Notes: generated by a model not told the origin, from the letters alone. Positions 23,026 through 31,995 are shown, counted from the first letter of the stretch. The stretch: 64,000 nt of DNA from Variovorax sp. UMC13 (GCF_014170375.1 NZ_LZZW01000007.1:115738-179737); one strand, 5' to 3'. Numbers and translations are program-made.

Positions 23026-24117
23026 TCAGGCCTTGCTGGCGAAGGCCCAGGCCATCTCGGCCATGGGACGCGCGCCGCGGCCCGATGCCACCGCCTGTTC
23101 GCTCGAGGCGGTGCCGGCCTCGACCCGCTTGGCGATGCCCTGCAGGATGGCCGCCATGCGGAACAGGTTGTAGGCGAGGTAGAAATTCCAGTCGGGCGCC
23201 AGCGCTTCGGGCGTGGTCAGGCCGGTGCGCTCGCAGTAGCGGCGGATGTAGGCGTTCTGCGTGGGGATGCCCAGGCTTTCGACGTCGAGCCCGCCGATGC
23301 CGCGGAAGGCGCCGGGCGCGATGTGCCAGGACATGCAGTGGTAGCTGAAGTCGGCCAGCGGATGGCCCAGCGTCGACAGCTCCCAGTCGAGCACGGCGAT
23401 GGCGCGCGGCTCGGTCGGGTGGAACATCACGTTGTCGAGCCGGTAGTCGCCGTGCACGATCGAGGTCATCGATGCATCGCGCGCGCTCGCGGGCATGTGG
23501 GCGGGCAGCCATTCCATCAGCCGGTCCATCTCGGGGATGGGCTCGGTGATCGAGGCGACGTACTGCTTGCTCCAGCGGCCGATCTGGCGCTCGAAGTAGT
23601 TGCCGGGCTTGCCGTAGTCGGCCAGGCCGCGCTCGGCGAACTTCACCTTGTGCAGGGCCGCGATCACGCGGTTGAGCTCGTCGTAGATCGCGCCGCGCTC
23701 GGCGGTGTCCATGCCGGGCAGGGCCTGGTCCCAGAGCACGCGGCCCTGCTTGAACTCCATCACGTAGAAGGCGCGGCCGATGACCGATTCGTCTTCGCAC
23801 AGGCAGTGCATCTGCGGCACCGGCACGTCGGTGCCGGCGAGCCCGCTCATCACCTTGAACTCGCGCTCGATCGCATGGGCCGAGGGCAGCAGCTTGGCGA
23901 CCGGGCCCGGCTTGGCGCGCATCACGTAGCTCTGCATGGGCGTGACCAGCTTGTAGGTCGGGTTGGACTGGCCGCCCTTGAACATCTCCACCGTCAGCGG
24001 ACCCTTGAAGCCGTCTAGGTTCGCTTCGAGCCATGCGGCGAGCGTGTCGACGTCGAAGGCGTGCTGCTGCGAGACCGCGCGGGTGCCGATGAAGTTGCTG
24101 AAGTCCTGCTGGGTCAT
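23026..24117 (-). CDS. APH/ChoK-type phosphotransferase (ACAD10/11-like kinase)
   Basis: A 363-residue kinase-fold protein with the catalytic loop HGDYRLDN and the metal-binding [11 protein letters not shown], as in aminoglycoside phosphotransferase family members. In mammals the homologous domain of ACAD10/11 phosphorylates 4-hydroxyacyl-CoA so that the dehydrogenase domain can complete removal of the hydroxyl. Its position next to an ACAD11-like dehydrogenase suggests the same split pathway here; it is unlikely to be a resistance enzyme. ATG 24117. Confidence 0.82.
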   Translation of the reverse strand: MTQQDFSNFIGTRAVSQQHAFDVDTLAAWLEANLDGFKGPLTVEMFKGGQSNPTYKLVTPMQSYVMRAKPGPVAKLLPSAHAIEREFKVMSGLAGTDVPVPQMHCLCEDESVIGRAFYVMEFKQGRVLWDQALPGMDTAERGAIYDELNRVIAALHKVKFAERGLADYGKPGNYFERQIGRWSKQYVASITEPIPEMDRLMEWLPAHMPASARDASMTSIVHGDYRLDNVMFHPTEPRAIAVLDWELSTLGHPLADFSYHCMSWHIAPGAFRGIGGLDVESLGIPTQNAYIRRYCERTGLTTPEALAPDWNFYLAYNLFRMAAILQGIAKRVEAGTASSEQAVASGRGARPMAEMAWAFASKA

Positions 24118-24139
24118 GGGGTGGGGAAGGGGTTCGTCG

Positions 24140-24859
24140 TCAAAGATCGGCTTCGGACAGGCGCATGAGCCCGGCCCGGTCGAGCACCACCAGGCCGCCC
24201 TGTTCGATGCGGATGATGTGCTCGCGCTCCATGGCCTTGAGCTCCTGGTTGACGCGCTGGCGCGAGGCGCCCAGCAGCTGCGCCAGTTCTTCCTGCGCCA
24301 GATGCAGGCCGATGCGCATGTGGCTGCCGTCGTCCAGCGCCGGGGCGCCGTAGCTGCGCACCAGGTGCGTGAGCTGCTTGGCCAGGCGCGCGCGCAGGGG
24401 CAGGGTGTTGAGGTCCTCGACCAGGCCGAAGAGCTGGCGGATGCGCCGCGCCTGCAGGCGCATCAGCGCTTCGTAGAGCTCCACGTGGTTGGCCAGGATC
24501 TTCTGGAAGTCGGCGCGCGCCACGTTGAGCGTGGTGGTGTCGCCGTGCGCATAGGCATCGTGGGTGCGCCGGTCCCCGTCGAACATCGCCACGTCGCCGA
24601 ACCAGATGCCCGGCTCGACGTAGGTCAGCGTCACCTGCTTGCCCGACACCGTCGTCGAGCTCACGCGGACCGCGCCCCGGGCGCACGCGATCCATTGCTC
24701 GGGCGGGTCGCCGCGGGCGCAGAGCAGATCGCCGTCCTTGTGACGTTTGACGTAGGCGCATCGGAGGATGTCGTGTCGCAGTGAGGGAGAAAGAGAAGAG
24801 AACCAGCGACCGTTGTTGATCGCCTCGCGTTCGTCGATGGTAAGAATGGGCTCGTCCAT
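24140..24859 (-). CDS. Crp/Fnr-family transcriptional regulator
   Basis: A 239-residue regulator with an N-terminal cyclic-nucleotide-binding fold (about 20-130) and a C-terminal Crp-type winged helix (LAQEELAQLLGASRQRVNQELKAME, HTH about 190-215). The phosphate-binding cassette region reads GDVAM (88-92) with R97-R98-T99, so the cAMP-contacting Arg may be kept but the usual Glu is Asp. There is no N-terminal Cys cluster of the FNR type. It sits inside the acyl-CoA operon, 22 bases before the kinase gene, so it may autoregulate that operon. Confidence 0.88.
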   Translation of the reverse strand: MDEPILTIDEREAINNGRWFSSLSPSLRHDILRCAYVKRHKDGDLLCARGDPPEQWIACARGAVRVSSTTVSGKQVTLTYVEPGIWFGDVAMFDGDRRTHDAYAHGDTTTLNVARADFQKILANHVELYEALMRLQARRIRQLFGLVEDLNTLPLRARLAKQLTHLVRSYGAPALDDGSHMRIGLHLAQEELAQLLGASRQRVNQELKAMEREHIIRIEQGGLVVLDRAGLMRLSEADL

Positions 24860-24919
24860 AGGTCTGTCCTGTCGGCGACTGAAGTTGGCAAAGATGTCTC
24901 GGGAGCGACGCGTGTCAGC

Positions 24920-25699
24920 TCACGCGTAGCGGGGCTTCTGCTTGGCGAGGAAGGCCTCGATGCCGATCCCCGCGTTGGGATGGTGCAGGTTGCGCACGAA
25001 CTGGTCGCGCTCCTGCGCGAGCTGCGTCGACAGCGCGTTGCCGCGCGCCTCGTTGAGCAGGTCCTTGATGCTGGCCAGCGCATTGGGCGCCTTGCCGTCC
25101 AGGTGGGCCGCGAGCCGCAGCGCGGCCGACAGCGCCTGGCCGGTGTCGGCCAGCTCGTTGACCAGGCCGGCCGCATGCAGGCGCGGCGCGGCGATGCGCT
25201 CGCCGCCCATGAGCCATTCGGTGGCCAGCTGGCGCGGCAGCGCCTGCGCCAGGTGCCAGCTCATGCCGCCGTCGGGCGAGAGGCCGACGTTGATGTACGA
25301 GGCAGCGAACACCGCATCGCGCGCCGCCACGACCAGGTCGCAGGCCAGCGCCAGCGAGAAGCCGGCACCGGCGGCCGCGCCCTCGACCGCCGCGATCACC
25401 GGCTTGGGGAAGGTGCGGATCGCATCGATCCAGTTGTGCAGGCCTTCGATCGACTCGGCCTGCACCGAAGCGGGCTGCTGCCGGTTGGCCTGCAGCCGCT
25501 GCAGCGAGCCCCCGGCACAGAACCACGGGCCTTCGCCCACGATGACCACGCTGCGGATGTCGGCGCTGTTCTCGGCGCCGTTGAGGGCCTCGACGCCGGC
25601 CGCATAAATGGCCGGATCGAGCGCATTGCGCAGCGAGGGGTTGGAGAGGGTCAGCACCATCGTGCTGCCTTCGGTCGTGCTCTTGAGTTCGGCGGTCAT
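24920..25699 (-). CDS. Enoyl-CoA hydratase/isomerase family protein
   Basis: A 259-residue crotonase-fold protein. The oxyanion hole strands are WFCAGGSL (about 59-66) and EGAAAGAGFSLALACDL (about 106-122). Where enoyl-CoA hydratase has its first catalytic Glu this protein has Y135 (AASYINVGLSPDGG), while the second Glu equivalent E161 is kept; the SPDGG form is seen in PaaG-like and isomerase members. It may therefore isomerise rather than hydrate. It is 25 bases downstream of the 3-hydroxyacyl-CoA dehydrogenase gene. Confidence 0.88.
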   Translation of the reverse strand: MTAELKSTTEGSTMVLTLSNPSLRNALDPAIYAAGVEALNGAENSADIRSVVIVGEGPWFCAGGSLQRLQANRQQPASVQAESIEGLHNWIDAIRTFPKPVIAAVEGAAAGAGFSLALACDLVVAARDAVFAASYINVGLSPDGGMSWHLAQALPRQLATEWLMGGERIAAPRLHAAGLVNELADTGQALSAALRLAAHLDGKAPNALASIKDLLNEARGNALSTQLAQERDQFVRNLHHPNAGIGIEAFLAKQKPRYA

Positions 25700-25724
25700 G
25701 CTGTCTCCGGTCCGGTCTATGGCT

Positions 25725-27245
25725 TCATTCTTCTTCGTGCATCAGGCTCAGGCCCAGCGCGCCGCGCCGGCGCAGCCAGGGGCTCGGGCGATAGCGCGGG
25801 TCGCCGTAGACGGTCTGCAGGTTGAACAGCACCTCCAGCATGTTGGTCGGGCCGTACAGGTCGCCCATTGCGAGCGGGCCGCGCGGATAGCCCAGGCCCA
25901 GGCGCACCGCGGTCTCGAGGTCGGCCGGCGAGCAGACGCGCTGCTGGCACATGTCGGCCGCGATGTTGACGATGGTGCCGACCACGCGCTGCGTCACGAA
26001 GCCGCCGCTGTCGCGGATGACGCTCACCGCCTTGCCGTCGCGCGCGAACAGGGCGTGCGCCGCATCGCGCATGTCGCGCCGGGTCGCGGGGTTGGTGGCC
26101 AGCACGCGGCGCTTGGTCGCGGCATCGTCGATCATCAGGTCGATGCCCACGGTACGCGTCGCATCGAGGCGCTCGACCGCGGCCACGGTGGTCACGTCGA
26201 AGCCCAGCGGTGCGACCAGGATCAGTGCGAGCGAGGAGGGCGCGGCACCGGTTTCGATCTGCGCGCCCAGCGTATGGACCAGCTTGAGCAGCTCGGCGCG
26301 GCGGGCCGCGCGCGGCGACACCCAGACCGGCGGCAGCACATCGACCGTGGGCGCCGCGGGTTCGGGCGTGACTTGCGCCGTGCCGTCCACGTAGCGGTAG
26401 AAACCTTCGCCGGTCTTGCGGCCCAGCGCGCCTGCGGCCAGGCGCTGCGCGGTGATCACGCTGGGGCGGTAGCGCGGTTCCTCGTAGTACTGGCGGTAGA
26501 TCGATTCCATCACCGGATGCGAGACGTCCAGCGCCGTGAGGTCCATGAGCTCGAAGGGGCCGAGGCGGAAGCCGGCCTGGTCCCGGAGGATGCGGTCGAC
26601 CGTCGCGAAATCGGCCACGCCTTCGCCCACGATGCGCAGCGCCTCCGTGCCGAAGCCGCGCCCCGCATGGTTGACGATGAAGCCGGGCGTGTCCTGCGCC
26701 TGCACCGCGCTGTGGCCCATCTGGGCCGCATAGCCCGCCAGTTGCTTCAGCACGGCGGCATCGGTCTTGAAGCCTGCGACGACTTCGACCACCTTCATCA
26801 GCGGCACCGGATTGAAGAAATGGAAGCCGGCGATCCGCTCCGGGTGCGCGAGCCCGGCCGCGATGGCGGTGACCGAGAGCGACGAAGTGTTGGTCGCGAG
26901 CGTGGCCGACGGCGCCACCAGGGCCTCCAGTTCACGGAACAGCTGGCGCTTGACCGCCATGTCTTCGACCACCGCCTCGATGACCAGGTCGCAATCGGCC
27001 AGCGCGCCGAGCGACTCGACCGCATGCAGCCGCTCGCTCAACGCCGCCAGTTGGGCCGCGTCGAACTTTCCCTTTTCGTGCAGCTTTTGCCACTGCGCCA
27101 CGACCGCGCCGCGGCCGCGTTCGGCCGCGCCGGCGAAAGTGTCGAAAATCAGCACGGTGCTGCCGGCCTGCGCCGCGATCTGGGCGATGCCGCGGCCCAT
27201 GGCGCCGGCGCCGACCACGGCCACTTTGGAATAGTTCACAATCAT
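25725..27245 (-). CDS. 3-hydroxyacyl-CoA dehydrogenase (PaaH-like, tandem C-domains)
   Basis: NAD-dependent oxidation of 3-hydroxyacyl-CoA. The 506-residue product has an N-terminal Rossmann domain with GAGAMG (12-17), the catalytic segment GFHFFNPVPLMKVVEVV, and two 3HCDH C-terminal domains (about 190-285 and 410-500). This architecture is that of PaaH/PaaC 3-hydroxyadipyl-CoA dehydrogenase, but no other phenylacetate genes are nearby, so the physiological substrate is open. First gene of the five-gene minus-strand operon; ATG 27245 faces the FimV-like gene. Confidence 0.9.
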   Translation of the reverse strand: MIVNYSKVAVVGAGAMGRGIAQIAAQAGSTVLIFDTFAGAAERGRGAVVAQWQKLHEKGKFDAAQLAALSERLHAVESLGALADCDLVIEAVVEDMAVKRQLFRELEALVAPSATLATNTSSLSVTAIAAGLAHPERIAGFHFFNPVPLMKVVEVVAGFKTDAAVLKQLAGYAAQMGHSAVQAQDTPGFIVNHAGRGFGTEALRIVGEGVADFATVDRILRDQAGFRLGPFELMDLTALDVSHPVMESIYRQYYEEPRYRPSVITAQRLAAGALGRKTGEGFYRYVDGTAQVTPEPAAPTVDVLPPVWVSPRAARRAELLKLVHTLGAQIETGAAPSSLALILVAPLGFDVTTVAAVERLDATRTVGIDLMIDDAATKRRVLATNPATRRDMRDAAHALFARDGKAVSVIRDSGGFVTQRVVGTIVNIAADMCQQRVCSPADLETAVRLGLGYPRGPLAMGDLYGPTNMLEVLFNLQTVYGDPRYRPSPWLRRRGALGLSLMHEEE

Positions 27246-27277
27246 TTTGATAAAGATCCGGTGTGTAATGGGTAGCG

Positions 27278-27291
27278 TGACAAACGTGTCA
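27278..27291. promoter_or_regulatory. Inverted repeat between the divergent 3-HADH operon and FimV-like gene
   Basis: TGACA-N4-TGTCA (27278-27282 and 27287-27291) is a perfect 5-base dyad, 33 bases upstream of the 3-hydroxyacyl-CoA dehydrogenase ATG. It overlaps GTGACA, a possible -35 for the plus-strand gene. It is a plausible operator for a dimeric regulator; no regulator is assigned. Confidence 0.35.
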
Positions 27292-27327
27292 AAATGTGTT
27301 TACTTTAGGTTGCCTTCTGGGTTCATC

Positions 27328-29619
27328 TTGCACTTTCACAAACTCGCGGCGCCCCTGTTTTTACTCGGCTTTGCCCTGCCTTCGATCGCGTTGACGCTCG
27401 GCCAGCCGCAGGGTGCCGCGTGGGTCGGGCGTCCGCTCGACCTCGTGATCCCGGTGACGCTGGCCGAAGGTGACAGCCGGGACGCGCTGTGCGCGGAAGT
27501 CGAGCTCATGCAGGGCAGCACGCGCGTCGACGATCGACGCGTGACTGTATCTGCAGGCGCAGGCGCGACGCCGGGCACCGTGCGCCTGCATGTGCGTTCG
27601 AGCGTGCCCGTCGACGAGCCGGTGCTGCAGCTGACGGTGCGCGCCGGCTGCCAGATGAATTCCTCGCGCCAGTACGTGCTGCTGGCCGACATGCCTTCCG
27701 ATGTGGGCGTCGTCGGCAGCGCGGAGACGGCCGTCGCGCGCGCCCTGCCTTCCGTCGGTGCTCGCAGCGAGTCTCTCGGCGGCACGCGCAGCGGCGCCTC
27801 GTCTTCTTCCTGGGCTTCCGATGCCGACAGCGGCACGGCAGCGCCGCCCGCTCCGGCGCCGCGCGAGCGCGTTCGCCCGCCGGCACCGCGGCCGGCCGTT
27901 GCGCGCAACCGCACCGTCGACGCCGGCGAAGCCCGCCGCCCGGTGCAGCGGGCGGCTGCGCCGCGCCGCGCCGTGGCATCGGCCAAGCCACCCGTGGTCG
28001 CGGCCGCCGCGCCGGCAGCACCGGCGGTCGCCGCCGTACCGGCCCCTCAGCCCACGGCCAGCGGCGCCCGTCTGCAGCTCGAAGGGCTGGAGCCGACCTC
28101 GGTGCGCAACCCTGCTGCTGTGGCGTCGGCGCCGGTGGCCGGGGCTTCGGCCGCGGCACCCCCGGCCCAAGGCGCATCGGCGCCGGCGGCCGTCGACGCC
28201 GCGGCTGCCGTGCCGTCCGAGGAGCTGCAGCGCGCCAACGAACGCCTGCAATCCCTCGAGGCGACCCTCAAGACGCTGCGCGAGCAAAGCGCCCAGAACC
28301 AGCGCATGCTGATGGAGATGCGCAGCGAACTGGCCGAGGCGCGCGACAGCCGCTACGCCAATCCGCTGGTCTACCTCCTGGTGCTGTTGCTGCTGATCGC
28401 GCTCGTCGCCCTGGCCCTGCTGTACCGCCTGGTGCGCAATGGCGGCGATCGGCCCGCATGGTGGGGCGACGCGCCGCTCAAGGACGACGGCGGACCCAGC
28501 AACTTTGCGCCCGAGGCGATCGAGCCTCCCGCCGCTGCCGCTGCCGTGCACGGCGTCCCGGATGCCGACGCGCGGCCGGCGGCCCTGGCTGCTGCGAGTG
28601 CCGCCAGCGCATCGATCGCCGAGCCCGTGGTGCACAACGTGCATTTCGACGACACGGTGCCGCAGTCGCTGGAACAGGCCGAGCCGCCGGCCCGCTATGT
28701 CAACACCGAGGAGCTGTTCGACGTGCAGCAGCAGTCGGACTTCTTCGTCTCGCTGGGCCAGCATGACCAGGCCATCGCCGTCCTCAGCGAGCACATCGCC
28801 GACAACCCGGAGACCAGTGCGCTCGCCTACCTGGACCTGCTGCGCATCTACCATTCGCTGGAACGCCGTGAAGACTATGCGCGGGTGGCCGGCGAGTTCG
28901 AACGCGCCTTCAATGCCGAGGTGCCGGTGTTCGAGCACTTCGCCGAAGCCGGCAACGGCCTCGAGCACTACCGGGAAGCCCTGGCGCGCATCGAGGCCCA
29001 CTGGCCCGGTCCTGACACCCTGGGCCTGATCGAGGAACTGGTGTTCCGCAAGCCCGGCGCCCGCGGAGGCGACGAGAGTTTCGATCTGGCGGCCTATCGC
29101 GAACTGCTGCTGCTGTACTCGGTGGCCAAGGAGGTCATCGACCCCCACAGCGCGCCGCCGACCCCGGTGACGCCGCTGTCCTTCCTCGACACCCACGATG
29201 CGGGGCTGGAGTCGACGATGCTGGAGGTCGACCTGCAGGCGCGCCACGAGATGCAGGAGACCCAGCCGGATGCGCTGAGGGACGCCGCGGTCACGGTGCC
29301 AGGCGCCTCGCTGCCATCGATCTACGGCACGCTCGACGAGGGCCTGGCACGCGAGACGGAGCTGGCGGCCATCGGACGCGCACAGCGCGAGGCGGCCAAC
29401 GGGATCATCGATTTCGACACCACGCTGCTCGCCACGACGGCACCGGCGGCGCTGACGCCCCTGGACCCTTCGCAGCGCCCGACGCCGGCACCGTCCGACT
29501 GGCTGTCGTTCGACATCGACACGCCGGCGCCAGCGGCACCGGCGGCACTGCCGGACCTGCAGCTGTTCGACCCGGCCACCGAGGCCGAGATCGCGCCCAA
29601 GCCCAAGCGCCGGACCTGA
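27328..29619 (+). CDS. FimV/HubP-like protein
   Basis: A 763-residue protein (from TTG 27328) with the FimV architecture: signal peptide (HFHKLAAPLFLLGFALPSIA), an N-terminal domain beginning LTLGQPQGAAWVGRPLDL, a Pro/Ala-rich linker, a coiled coil (EELQRANERLQSLEATLKTL, about 297-340), one membrane helix (NPLVYLLVLLLLIALVALAL, about 345-369) and a cytoplasmic TPR-like part (SLGQHDQAIAVLSEHIADNP). FimV/HubP proteins mark cell poles and support type IV pili. No LysM repeat was recognised. ATG 27268 and TTG 27310 are alternative starts; 27328 leaves promoter space and gives a standard signal peptide. Confidence 0.7.
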   Translation: MHFHKLAAPLFLLGFALPSIALTLGQPQGAAWVGRPLDLVIPVTLAEGDSRDALCAEVELMQGSTRVDDRRVTVSAGAGATPGTVRLHVRSSVPVDEPVLQLTVRAGCQMNSSRQYVLLADMPSDVGVVGSAETAVARALPSVGARSESLGGTRSGASSSSWASDADSGTAAPPAPAPRERVRPPAPRPAVARNRTVDAGEARRPVQRAAAPRRAVASAKPPVVAAAAPAAPAVAAVPAPQPTASGARLQLEGLEPTSVRNPAAVASAPVAGASAAAPPAQGASAPAAVDAAAAVPSEELQRANERLQSLEATLKTLREQSAQNQRMLMEMRSELAEARDSRYANPLVYLLVLLLLIALVALALLYRLVRNGGDRPAWWGDAPLKDDGGPSNFAPEAIEPPAAAAAVHGVPDADARPAALAAASAASASIAEPVVHNVHFDDTVPQSLEQAEPPARYVNTEELFDVQQQSDFFVSLGQHDQAIAVLSEHIADNPETSALAYLDLLRIYHSLERREDYARVAGEFERAFNAEVPVFEHFAEAGNGLEHYREALARIEAHWPGPDTLGLIEELVFRKPGARGGDESFDLAAYRELLLLYSVAKEVIDPHSAPPTPVTPLSFLDTHDAGLESTMLEVDLQARHEMQETQPDALRDAAVTVPGASLPSIYGTLDEGLARETELAAIGRAQREAANGIIDFDTTLLATTAPAALTPLDPSQRPTPAPSDWLSFDIDTPAPAAPAALPDLQLFDPATEAEIAPKPKRRT

Positions 29620-29632
29620 ACGGCGCCACCGG

Positions 29633-29647
29633 GCCCGCAAAGCGGGC
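29633..29647. terminator. GC-rich hairpin between convergent genes
   Basis: GCCCGC-AAA-GCGGGC forms a tight 6-bp stem in the 42-base gap between the FimV-like gene and the convergent dehydrogenase. It lacks a T-run on either strand, so terminator function is uncertain. Confidence 0.3.
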
Positions 29648-29661
29648 GCCGGGGCGGCGCG

Positions 29662-30669
29662 TCAGCGCCGGACCTGCAGCGCGCCGGGGTTCACGATGTT
29701 CGTGGGGTTGCCGCGGATGAAACTCACGACGTTGTCGAAGGCCTGCCCGAAATATTGCTCGTAGCTGTCCTGCTCGACATAGCCGATGTGCGGCGTGCAG
29801 ATGCAGTTCTCCAGCCGCAGCAGCGCGTGGCCCTGCAGCGGCGGCTCGCTCTCGAACACGTCGATGGCCGCCATGCCCGGGCGCCCGCGGTTCAGGGCCG
29901 CGAGCAGGGCATCGGGCTCCACCAGTTCGGCGCGCGAGGTGTTGACGAACAGCGCGGTCGGCTTCATGCGCGAGAGATCCTCCAGCGTCAGGATGCCGCG
30001 GGTCTGGTCATTGAGCCGCAGGTGGATGGTCAGCACGTCGGCGGCCGCGAAGAAGGCCTCCCGGCTGGCGGCGACCTGGAAGCCATCCGAGCGCGCCTGG
30101 TCCCGGCTCTGGTCGCGGCCCCAGATCAGCACCTGCATGCCGAAGGCCTGGCCATAGCGCGCCACCATGCGCCCGATGCGGCCGTAGCCCCAGATGCAGA
30201 GGGTCTTGCCCTTCAGCACCGAGCCCAGGCCGAAGTTGGGCGGCATCGACGCCGACTTGAGGCCCGACTGCTGCCAGGCGCCGTGCTTGAGGTTGCTGAT
30301 GTACTGGGGCAGGCGACGCATGGCTGCCATGATCAGGGCCCAGGTCAGTTCGGCCGGTGCCAGCGGCGAGCCGCTGCCCTCGGCCACCGCCACACCCTGC
30401 TCGGTGCAGGCGCCGATGTCGATGTGGTTGCCGATGCGGCCGGTCTGCGAGATTAGCTTGAGCTTGGGCAGCTTTTCGATCAGCTGCCGCGAGATCTGGG
30501 TGCGCTCGCGGATCAGCACGATCACGTCGGCATCCTTGAGCCGCACCGACAGCTGGCCTACGCCCCTGACCGTGTTGGTATAGACCTTCGCCGCATAGGC
30601 ATCGAGCTTGGCCGCGCATTGCAGTTTGCGCACCGCATCCTGGTAGTCGTCGAGGATCACAATGTTCAT
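29662..30669 (-). CDS. D-2-hydroxyacid dehydrogenase family protein
   Basis: A 335-residue NAD(P)-dependent dehydrogenase of the SerA/LdhA group. The nucleotide-binding motif is CIWGYGRIGRMVARYG (about 157-172). The catalytic triad is visible as Arg in VNTSRAELVE, Glu in DVFESEPP and His in CICTPHIGYVEQ. The ACT domain of full-length SerA is absent. Substrate unknown; phosphoglycerate, glyoxylate or hydroxypyruvate are typical for this size class. Start ATG 30669. Confidence 0.9.
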   Translation of the reverse strand: MNIVILDDYQDAVRKLQCAAKLDAYAAKVYTNTVRGVGQLSVRLKDADVIVLIRERTQISRQLIEKLPKLKLISQTGRIGNHIDIGACTEQGVAVAEGSGSPLAPAELTWALIMAAMRRLPQYISNLKHGAWQQSGLKSASMPPNFGLGSVLKGKTLCIWGYGRIGRMVARYGQAFGMQVLIWGRDQSRDQARSDGFQVAASREAFFAAADVLTIHLRLNDQTRGILTLEDLSRMKPTALFVNTSRAELVEPDALLAALNRGRPGMAAIDVFESEPPLQGHALLRLENCICTPHIGYVEQDSYEQYFGQAFDNVVSFIRGNPTNIVNPGALQVRR

Positions 30670-30804
30670 GGCGTGTCATTGTGCCTCGCGTCATCCGAAA
30701 GCATGCGCATGCGATGGCATTGCGCATCCGTAACGGGATGCACGGCCACGCGGCGGCACGCGCCGATGGCCTCTGGCCCGGCCCTGGCCCGCGCGCCGAT
30801 CGGC

Positions 30805-31167
30805 TCAGTGCAGCGCGTGCGGCGGGCGCATGTTCTCGGCTGCCTCGAGCTCGGCGAGGCGATCGAGTTCCGCGCAGACGTCGGCCAGCCGGCCCGAGAT
30901 CACCAGGCGCCCGGCACGGCGGCCCGGCTGCTGCGCATCGACCGTGCGCACCACCCGCAGCGGACGCGCGACGCGCGATGCGGCGGTGGCCGTGTGCGGC
31001 GCATCGTTGTTCTTGGCCGTGCAGGAGGGCCGCACCGCCACATAGTGCAGGTCCGAGTGAAGGTCGATGCCACCGCTGCGGCGCGCGCGTTGGGCCGGCA
31101 TCCAGCGGCTCGCCAGCGATTGCAGCGGCGAAAGCAGGTCCACGAAAGTGAGCAAAACGAATCCCAT
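30805..31167 (-). CDS. Conserved hypothetical protein downstream of lexA
   Basis: A 120-residue protein starting at ATG 31167, with GGAG five bases ahead on the minus strand; the open frame extends upstream to 31257 but lacks support there. The N-terminus (MGFVLLTFVDLLSPLQSLA) is moderately hydrophobic, the middle is polar, and the C-terminus RLVISGRLADVCAELDRLAELEA is predicted helical. No domain is recognised. It lies 120 bases downstream of lexA on the same strand, so it could be part of the SOS transcript, but no SOS box is seen directly in front of it. Confidence 0.6.
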   Translation of the reverse strand: MGFVLLTFVDLLSPLQSLASRWMPAQRARRSGGIDLHSDLHYVAVRPSCTAKNNDAPHTATAASRVARPLRVVRTVDAQQPGRRAGRLVISGRLADVCAELDRLAELEAAENMRPPHALH

Positions 31168-31287
31168 GCGAACTCCAGAAGTCAGAGGTTGAACACAGGC
31201 AGGATTGCGTCGATCCGGCTGCGACAGGGTGATGGCCTCATGCCATACGCCCGCCACCTGGCGCAGCCGTTGTTGGAAGAAAGAGGC

Positions 31288-31962
31288 TTACATCAGCATC
31301 GTGTTGCGGATCAGGCCGACGGCCAGGCCTTCGATCTCGAAGGGCTCGCCGGGCTGCACCACGATGGTGGGGTAGTCGGGGTTTTCGGCGTGCAGCTCGA
31401 TCACCGCCTTGTTGCGCTTGAGCCGCTTCACCGTGACCTCGTCGCCCAGCCGGGCCACCACGATCTGGCCGTTGCGCGCTTCCTTGGTGGACTGCACGGC
31501 CAGCAGGTCGCCGTCCATGATGCCGGCGTCGCGCATCGACATGCCGCGCACCTTGAGCAGGTAGTCGGGCTGGTGCTGGAACAGCGTGTTCTCGACGTAG
31601 TAGGTCTGGTCCACATGCTCCTGCGCCAGGATCGGCGAACCGGCCGCCACGCGGCCGACCAGCGGCAGTGCCAGCTGGGCCATGCCCGGCAGCGACAGCG
31701 AGAACTGGTTGTCGCGCGACTGGTTGAGCGAACGCAGCGCATCGCCCTTGAGCCGGATGCCGCGCGAGGTGCCGCTGAGCAGTTCGATCGCGCCCTTGCG
31801 CGCCAGTGCCTGCAGATGCTCCTCGGCGGCGTTGGCCGACTTGAAGCCGAGTTCGGCCGCGATCTCCGCGCGGGTCGGCGGCGCGCCTGTCCGCGCGATG
31901 GTGGCGCGGATCAGGTCCAGAATCTGCTGCTGACGGGCGGTAAGCTTGACGGCGAACTGCAT
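31288..31962 (-). CDS. lexA: LexA repressor
   Basis: SOS-response repressor and self-cleaving protease. The 224-residue product has an N-terminal winged helix ([20 protein letters not shown]; recognition region around 28-50), the Ala107-Gly108 cleavage site in GRVAAGSP, catalytic Ser142 in [13 protein letters not shown] and Lys179 in [11 protein letters not shown] 31962 is preceded by AAGGAG with seven-base spacing. Two CTG-N10-CAG boxes lie 18 and 37 bases upstream, so autoregulation is expected. Confidence 0.98.
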   Translation of the reverse strand: MQFAVKLTARQQQILDLIRATIARTGAPPTRAEIAAELGFKSANAAEEHLQALARKGAIELLSGTSRGIRLKGDALRSLNQSRDNQFSLSLPGMAQLALPLVGRVAAGSPILAQEHVDQTYYVENTLFQHQPDYLLKVRGMSMRDAGIMDGDLLAVQSTKEARNGQIVVARLGDEVTVKRLKRNKAVIELHAENPDYPTIVVQPGEPFEIEGLAVGLIRNTMLM

Positions 31963-31979
31963 GGTGAATCTCCTTGGTA

Positions 31980-31995
31980 CTGTCTGTTTATCCAG
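31980..31995. promoter_or_regulatory. LexA-binding site 1 (proximal SOS box)
   Basis: CTGTCTGTTTATCCAG matches CTG-N10-CAG, 18 bases upstream of the lexA ATG. One half (CCAG) deviates from the ideal ACAG, so it is probably the weaker box. Confidence 0.75.

Noticed and set aside
23026..24117. Aminoglycoside resistance gene
   Set aside because: The fold is APH-like, but the sequence and neighbours match the ACAD10/11-linked kinase group, not resistance enzymes.
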